64,000 bases of DNA from NCBI GenBank assembly GCA_020746835.1, contig JAGPNK010000012.1, forward strand, positions 1,178,001 through 1,242,000, given 5' to 3'. The stretch comes from Stachybotrys elegans. Its lineage: Eukaryota; Ascomycota; Sordariomycetes; Hypocreales; Stachybotryaceae. The notes beneath the pieces are model-generated. The model had not been told where the DNA came from and did not search any database. It was given only the letters and a program-made list of their open reading frames with translations. Numbering within the stretch: the stretch's first letter is position 1; the number at the start of each line of letters is the position of its first letter. This document shows positions 57,518 to 64,000 of the stretch, in pieces. Position numbers and translations under genes: made by a program.

Positions 57518-60209
57518 ATGATGGATCAGTCTCAAATGGCCAGGCCCGCTCACAGGGAGCGTCTGAGCACAGGATGGACCTTTCAGCAGACAGACAGTGT
57601 CGACGACTGGCTGCCAGTGGCCAGCGTCCCATCCGTGTCTCATTTGGACTTGATTGATAACGGACGGTGGGTTACTATTCAGATTCTAAGCACAGCGCTG
57701 ACAGATGTAGAATCTCGGACCCTTTCAAAGCCATGAATGAACTCCAAGTGGAGTGGGTGGGCGAGAAGTCTTGGACATATCGCAAGTCGTTCACTTATCC
57801 CGTGCTCGCCGGAGAGTCTGTGCACCTGATATTCGAAGGCCTCGACACCTTTGCCACGGTCAAGCTTAACGGTACCACCCTTTTTACGAGTGACAACATG
57901 TTTCTCAGCCATCGGGTTAATGTCACCGAGCTCCTTCAACCATCGAATACCCTCGTCATCGACTTTGAGAGCGCCTTGCTCCGTGCCAGGCAGCTGGAGA
58001 AGAATCACCCTGAACATCGCTTTATCGCGCACAACGGCGAGGTGGGACGAATTGGGGTTCGCAAAGCACAATACCACTGGGTGGGTTACTTCCATGAATA
58101 TACGTCAAAGCTGACTCTTTAGGGCTGGGACTGGGGTCCTATTCTCATGACTGCAGGTCCATGGCGTCCAATCTCCATTGAGATCGCTACTGCGTCGATC
58201 CAGGACATTTCGATCAAATACCAAATTTCACCAGATCTAGGTGCCATCAGTGGTACAGTTCGGGTTGAGTTTGAGGGCCAAGTAGACGCGATCCGACTTA
58301 CAATCGCTTTCAAGGACTCTGTGATTACCGAAACTACCGTCTCCCACGATTCGTCGGTTATCAGCTTTGCTATATGTTGGTCTACCACGTGGTTTTCTAC
58401 TTGAGGCTAACATCAAACAGCAGAACCTAGCTTGTGGTATCCTGTAGGATATGGAGACCAGGATCTCTATGACCTGACAGTGGAGCTGGTAAAAGACCAG
58501 TTTACCATCGATAAAATGACCAAGCGAACCGGTTTCCGACTTGTCCAACTCGTCCAGGATGAGGACGCCAACGGAGAATCGTTTTACTTTCGGATTAACA
58601 ACATCGATGTCTTTGCAGGAGGGTCTTGCTGGATTCCGCCAGACAGCTTCTTACCACGAACGAGTCGAGAAAAATACCGCGACTGGGCCAAGTTGGTGTG
58701 TCAATGCAACCAAGTCATGATCCGGTAGGTCATTCCAACTCAAAATGATGCCATGCTGACCTTCAGGGTTTGGGGTGGTGGTGTTTACGAAGATGATTCG
58801 TTTTACGACGCATGCGACGAATTCGGTATTCTCGTCTGGCAGGATTTCATGTTTGCCTGTGGCAGTTACCCTACGTGGGAGTCGTTGCGCGAGTCAATTG
58901 GTGAGGAGGCCAAGCAGAACGTGAAACGTCTCCGGCATCATCCCTGCATGGCACTCTATTGCGGAAACAACGAAGACTACCAGACGCAGGAGTACTACAA
59001 GCTCGACTACGACTGGGAGGACAAGCAGCCAGAGTCATGGCTCAAAGGCACCTTTCCTGCGCGCTACTACTATGAACATCTTCTCCCCAAAGTTGTTGCC
59101 GACGAGAGCCCGGACGTTCCCTACTGGCCTAGCTCGCCTTTCTCATCAAAAGGAAGAGAAGCCAACGACAAGAAAGCGGGCGATATACATCAATGGAACA
59201 GTAAGTGACTCCTTGGCCCTGGATTCCTAGCTGATCAATAGTGTGGCATGGATATCAAGAAAAATACCAAGCATTCGACAAGAACGGTGGGAGATTTGTG
59301 AGCGAGTTTGGGCTGCAAGGCCTCCCTCAGTTGGCCACTGTCAAGGACTTTGTGTCCAGCCAGGATGAGTTGTATCCGGGTTCGCAAGCACTGAATTTTC
59401 ACAACAAAGCCCACGGCCACGAGCGACGCATTGCTACATACATTGTTGACAACTTTCGACCATTGGCCGACCTGGAAGGACACATCTACCTGTCGCAGCT
59501 CATGCAAAGCGAAGCTCTCACATTTGCCTACAAGGGTTGGCGGCGACAATGGGGCCAGGGCCGTCTCTGCGGGGGTGCCCTCGTATGGCAGCTGAATGAC
59601 TGCTGGCCATGCACGTCTTGGGCCATTGCCGACTACTACCTGCGGAAAAAACCGGCTTTTTACGCAATTGCTCGGCAGATGCAGCCTATTACAGTCTGCG
59701 TCCAAAGGGAGCATCACGACTGGAGCGGTGGGCATGATCGCCCGAAGAAGACAAAGTTTGACGTGTGGGTTGCGAGCAGAGAATGCAGCCAGGTCTGTGG
59801 CGAGGTCGAAATCCGATTCATCTCCATCCGCACAGGAAGCCAAATCAAGCCCGCCGTGTACAAATCAGTCCCGATAGTCAACGGAACGACGGCTGTCATG
59901 TCTGGAGAAGTGGACGAAGGCGAGGCCCACGTGATTGCTGTGAGACTATTCATGGGAGGTGAGATTATCGGAAGAGACGTGGACTGGCCACAACCTCTCA
60001 AATACCTGTCGTTTCATGATCGGGGCGTGGATGTTCAGGTATCCAGCGCCGGCTACACAATCACCTGCCATCGTCCTACCAAGGGGCTGGTTTTTGAAGA
60101 GACGGATGGCGTCACGCTGAGCGACAATGCTATTGATGTGGTGCCAGGAGATACGCAGGTTATCAAAGTCAGCGAACAGAAAGTTCCTCGGTATCGATAT
60201 CTGGAGTAG
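57518..60209 (+). CDS. Beta-mannosidase, GH2 family, intracellular type
   Basis: Six exons, 57518-57666, 57711-58080, 58123-58375, 58421-58724, 58767-59200 and 59242-60209, give 825 residues. The first acceptor could also be at 57704 (6 bp, in frame). There is no signal peptide, matching fungal MndB-type enzymes. GH2 features: the N-terminal jelly-roll (TGWTFQQ, FEGLDTFATVKLNG), GWDWGPILMTAGPWRP, the acid/base Glu in YCGNNEDY, the nucleophile Glu in FVSEFGLQG, and GALVWQLNDCWPCTSW. It removes terminal beta-1,4-mannose from manno-oligosaccharides, probably in the cytosol after uptake. An ATG directly follows (57521), so the start could be one codon later. Confidence 0.93.
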
Positions 60210-60974
60210 TTAATAAATTAAGCGAGCTCTGATGCTACCTACAAAAGTACCAATCTACTCTGGCATCGGACGATGTTTGAAGGCCAGAGACGGAACTTTA
60301 CTCCGTTCGTGACCTCGTTGGACGTGCATGAATGGATCATGTCCACCCCATACGCGCATTCGTTCAAACCCGTAGTTCAAGATGATCTGATAAGATTACC
60401 AGCCCACATGTGGACCTCGCTGTTGCGGCGAGGTGCCGAATCAGTCACTTCTCTGCCGATCGTCTGTACAAAAGGCCCTCGCTAAGGACCTCAAAGGTTG
60501 GCTTGGCATCGCTTGCACAGTTAGAAAAGGGCCAAGTATAGATACCTTTCTAGACATGCTCGTATATGCAAGGCGCTGTCAAGAAATCGGACTAGCTTGC
60601 GGGCTTTATGCTGCCATGGTGGAATGGACAAAGATGATCTGATAAGATTATAAAAAACCCTACCGATATATTTACACACCCCCTTGATGCATCCTTCGTG
60701 TCCGTTGGCTGGATTGCTAGAAATTTCTGCCTACCTCCATGTGCCGTTCAACGTCAAATGCCAAGCAATTCTCTGACATGCGGCATAATATGGTCTGAGT
60801 CAATTTCCTTCCTCGGCGGCACGATGTCCCACAGCTTATGAATCGACGTTTTCTCTCGTATGGGCATCGGGCTGAATTGTTGGCTGCCATCAAACCTGCC
60901 GGACTACCTGCGTGACGTTTAATTGTTGTATTGGTTCTGCCACCTTGTACCAGCGTGAGTGGGTTAGGAGACCA
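60210..60974. other. Convergent intergenic region
   Basis: A 765 bp spacer between two 3' ends. Short frames lack family features. No repeat is recognised. Confidence 0.5.
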
Positions 60975-62503
60975 CTACTGCAATGCATTCAAGACCGCTT
61001 CAGTGGCAACCTGCCTTCCCCGACCATTACCACAAGCCTCCGCTATTGCTGCAGCCCTGGCTCTCATCTGCCCAGCCTCCTGTCCTAGCACTACCTGCTT
61101 TAGCACACGCCCCAATTCCCCCCTGGAGCACTTGGGTGCCGTGCCACGGTTGCCTATTCGCCCAATTCCCAAATACTCTACACGGCGTGCAAAGTCGTAT
61201 GTGTCGAACCAAACAGGAAGAACAACCTGGGGTACGCCCGCGCTGCCAGACTGTTAGCAGATGAGCAGAGAAAGTGAGTCTGACATACCTGACGGCCTCA
61301 AAGTATGAATTTGCGCCTCCATGGTTGACTGAACAGATGACTGTCTCCTCTTGGAGGATGGAGATTGGCTCTACTTGGAGCCAATCCACGACGCGGATCC
61401 CACCCTGAGCCCCGTTTGTATCCAACCATTTCGCTTCCTTGTTGTTTTGCTTCCGTCGGTTCACCCACAGCACCTGAAGCCCGTCCCCAGCTTCTTTGGC
61501 TGCTTGCAGAAGCGATTTGAATGCTTCTGCCAGCTCCATCGATTGATCGTCATCATGAAGCACGTGGGTGCCCAAGTTGATGTAAACAGTTGGACGCTGC
61601 CGCAGCCAGGCCGCTAGGTCAGGGTCCACCTCTGCTACCGGCTTTGCAGACCTTACGATTGGACCGCAAGAAACCAGATGATCTGGAACCACCGTGAAAG
61701 GGAAATCGACGTGCGAGTTGCTGGGAAGGATAATCTTGAGCCCCTTTGGGGGGTCGTACGTCAAACGCCCCCAGTCCGAGTATTGTTTGTGTATTTTCTC
61801 CTGCATGTGTATGGCGTGAGTGATAACCCACCCATCCTGAGCGAGTTTCATATACTGCTGTCGATGGTACCAGGTCGATAGGCGCAGATAGAACGGAACG
61901 GGATAGGGGATGAGCGAAGCGGTTCTAACAGTATTAGCCTTGAGCGGAAAGGACAGAAAGTATTACGAACGGAGGTTGAATGTGCTGTTCATGTGGTGGC
62001 TGGTGACCTAGAATAAATTCGCGATAAGTATTGGGCGACAGCACGACCCAATTCACCCCTCGATCGTAACAAACTGTAACAGCAGGAGTGAAGAGGTTGT
62101 CAACCACGACAAGGTGTGCAGCAACGTGGTTAACCACCTTGTTGACCTGCAGCACCAAGTCGGCGAGCTCCTCGTTGCTCCATGGAGCGACGATCCGAGT
62201 CATCATTGGGGCTGCTCGGCTTGAATTGAACCACCTAGGTGTCAGGCTGCACACCTCGTGCCATTGATGCTCCGGGCGGTTGAACAGAGCATCCTTCCAG
62301 GTGGGCCCCCGAAGTGTATGGAATGACACTTTGCCGGACGAGAAGGCTTCACTAGAGGTAGCTGATTGCGCGAGGGGGCTGAAAGAGCAGAGATGCAGAT
62401 CGACATCTACTTTGTCGCTGATGAGCTGCTCAAGCACCGCAAGGTGGACGTTTGCTTGCCCAAGCTCAGCATTGGTGATGAATAGGAGGCGTTTTCTCTC
62501 CAT
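60975..62503 (-). CDS. UDP-glycosyltransferase (GT1 family)
   Basis: Exons 62503-61971, 61924-61289 and 61242-60975 give 478 residues. The first intron needs the rarer donor gttcgt, which alone keeps frame; the first gene in this window uses the same donor. The N-terminal acceptor half starts MERKRLLFITNAELGQANVH. The C-terminal donor half has VYINLGTHV, VVDWLQVEPISILQ and the sugar-nucleotide signature NHGGANSYFEAVSAGVPQVV to WFDTYDFARRVEYLGIG. It transfers a sugar from a UDP-sugar to a small acceptor such as a polyphenol, lipid or xenobiotic. No membrane anchor is seen. The acceptor is unknown. Confidence 0.9.
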
Positions 62504-63750
62504 GCTGCGCAAGATGGTTGACTGAGCTGGCCTTGAACGAGCATCCTACAAACTGTTGACCGCATTAATATAGATAATCAAGCCAAACTTATGGAGCTGT
62601 CCGAGTGTACAGGATTCGCCATCGTGTGCCCAACGGGATATAGACCAGCGGTTCAGGACTGATGGTATGATGTCTCCTCTTCCTCAGTGGAGACAGTTCT
62701 AAAGATGCCACTCTTACTAGGTACATTCTTGTACATGTACAGTTACACCCACACCAACCCATGTTCATGGATGGGTTTACAGTGATGCTGCGTTTATTTG
62801 GGTTAGCAGCTGGGCCGCTTGAATCCTTCCAGCGCGATTTACGTAAAGAAAGGCTCTACCAGAGCTTCGATTGTGGTCAGGGATCTCACAGACGAACGAG
62901 TAGATGAACGGAGGACGATATTCCCGCATGTGTCTGACCCAAGGCAAGAAATAGTATGAAATAGCAGGTGCGTGCAGTGAACGAAAGGAAAAATAGCAAC
63001 AAGTGCAATTACCCTATTGGCCACGAGAGCAAGAACAGCATCAGAGATGAAGGAATTTTGAGAGGATATCAGCTACTGGCCTGAGCCAGAGAACAACGAG
63101 GCGACAGCGTGCAGCAAACACGTACAGTCATGCGCAGCCAGGAAACCCACGGTCAAGAGAACGTTCTTTCGATGTATGTACGTACCGTTCGTCAGCAGTT
63201 CCGGTGGAAGTCCTCAGGCTGCGTAGGCTCACCCGAAGATGGCTGTGTTTGCTGGGAGTGTGTGATCGCGATACCTAGCCCTCGAATAAATTTCTGGCCC
63301 GACAGACGCGCGCAACAATCGTTCCTTTTCCCTGTTGATTTCTCTCCCTCCTCCATTCATTCACACTGCTGAGGTAAATAGTATGTGGGATTGCTCGTTC
63401 GTGTGCCCCGATGGGATACAGACCAGCGACTTCGAGGAGGGTTAATTGTATATTTTCAAGCATTGTGCAGAAATAATATGCTGTCTAGAAAAGGTTAGTA
63501 AGTCATTATCCTGAATTTCTAGTGCTGATCATTTGCCATGAGCTTTCCTCAATGACTGGTCAAGAAGTGCACATCTCAACGACGCTCAGCTTTGCCATTG
63601 GCCATATCGCAGAAGTGGCTCAGCCGCACTTCCAGTAAGCTGCATGAAGGCGCAGGCAGCCATTACGTGGTGAGGGGTCAAGCACGCGTCTTTTTATTCC
63701 TGTTCTCATCATCCTCGCATCACAAAGAATCGGCCTTCACATTTGGCATC
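62504..63750. other. Intergenic with degraded dispersed repeats
   Basis: There is no intact gene. A motif around gggatatagaccagcg occurs at about 62624-62652 and again (gggatacagaccagcg) at about 63401-63429, same strand. The stretch 63170-63300 resembles the unmutated part of the island insertion (31710-31930). This looks like remains of an LTR-type element. Confidence 0.5.
63170..63300 (+). repeat. Diverged copy of the repeat at 31710-31930
   Basis: Shared blocks in the same order and strand: atgtatgta, taccgttcgt, ccggyggaagtcctcaggctg, and a later cctagcyct.gaata block. The island copy has about 70 extra bases between the second and third blocks. Confidence 0.65.
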
Positions 63751-64000
63751 ATGGATGGTCTGTCAGTAGCGGCCAGCATCGCTGGGCTTGTGAGTTTGGC
63801 TGATATGGTATTTCGCACCACCACAACGTACGCCAGAGGGGTCAAGGGCGCGAGGACAGAAATCCAGAGTATTTCGCGCGAGCTACAGTCTCTGTCCAGT
63901 GTCCTGCACACATTATCCCTTGTCGCATTTGATCTGGAACTGCAAGAACACGGCACAGGCGACCCGTCCTTCAGAGCCCACCAGCTTTTTGATTGTCAGC
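63751..64000 (+). CDS. NLR-type protein, N-terminal part (cut by window end)
   Basis: ATG at 63751 opens a frame that runs off the window (83 residues visible). The start MDGLSVAASIAGLVSLADMVF, then a heptad-like helical stretch (EIQSISRELQSLSSVLHTLSL), is the N-terminal helical domain found at the head of many fungal NACHT/ankyrin NLR-type and related proteins. In known cases this domain begins a regulated receptor involved in non-self recognition or cell death. What follows (NACHT, ankyrin or another domain) is outside the window, so the type is inference from the N-terminus. Confidence 0.75.
   Translation, partial: MDGLSVAASIAGLVSLADMVFRTTTTYARGVKGARTEIQSISRELQSLSSVLHTLSLVAFDLELQEHGTGDPSFRAHQLFDCQ

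Noticed and set aside
1..64000. tRNA, rRNA, riboswitch or telomere repeats
   Set aside because: No cloverleaf with A and B boxes, rRNA segment or TTAGGG array was recognised by eye.

Overview
The window is nuclear DNA of a filamentous ascomycete (Pezizomycotina; Sordariomycetes/Hypocreales is my guess). The reasons are dense genes on both strands, many 41-75 bp introns with GTRNGT donors, CTAAC/CTGAC branch points and YAG acceptors, typical fungal families (LaeA-like methyltransferase, Zn2Cys6 regulators, Dal5-type and sugar MFS carriers, WSC domain, NLR-type N-terminus), and an 11.5 kb AT-rich island depleted of CpA and CpG as left by repeat-induced point mutation (RIP). I modelled 22 genes plus one partial gene by joining open frames at splice sites; every complete model closes to a whole number of codons.

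Left arm, 1-22.5 kb, is metabolic. In order it holds the 3' end of a D-lactate dehydrogenase-type flavoenzyme, a thiamine-diphosphate enzyme, a BTB-like protein with an EPEP tract (minus), a LaeA-like methyltransferase, a Zn2Cys6 factor, an isocitrate-lyase-fold protein with a rebuilt active site (minus), a PLP aminotransferase, a class I glutamine amidotransferase (minus), a Dal5-type transporter and a 5-oxoprolinase. Regulator, methyltransferase, transporter and five enzymes together look like an undescribed small-molecule pathway, possibly handling a gamma-glutamyl or 5-oxoproline compound. The lyase, which keeps the fold but has lost the catalytic Cys and the succinate/glyoxylate pocket, is the best lead.

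Middle, 22.9-30.2 kb, holds a head-to-head secreted pair: a protein with 14 six-cysteine repeats of about 40 residues (the last repeat sits in a separate exon) and a 1008-residue WSC-domain subtilisin-like protease in 12 exons. A small conserved-looking protein follows.

The TE island, 30.7-42.25 kb, contains three bounded elements: a 359 bp MITE with TA target duplication, a Ty3/Gypsy LTR retrotransposon on the minus strand (LTRs with TSD CTTAC, left LTR split by a 1.2 kb insertion), and a Fot1/Pogo-type DNA transposon with long TIRs and TA duplication. All are RIP-damaged. The Gypsy element carries an extra antisense spliced reading frame next to its 3' LTR.

Right arm, 42.5-64 kb, holds a sugar transporter head-to-head with a Zn2Cys6 factor, an ARMT1/DUF89 phosphatase divergent from an AnmK-type sugar kinase, a small secreted six-cysteine protein, a 910-residue protein with a C-terminal membrane segment, a secreted alpha/beta hydrolase, a GH2 beta-mannosidase, a UDP-glycosyltransferase, degraded repeats, and the start of an NLR-type protein cut by the window edge.
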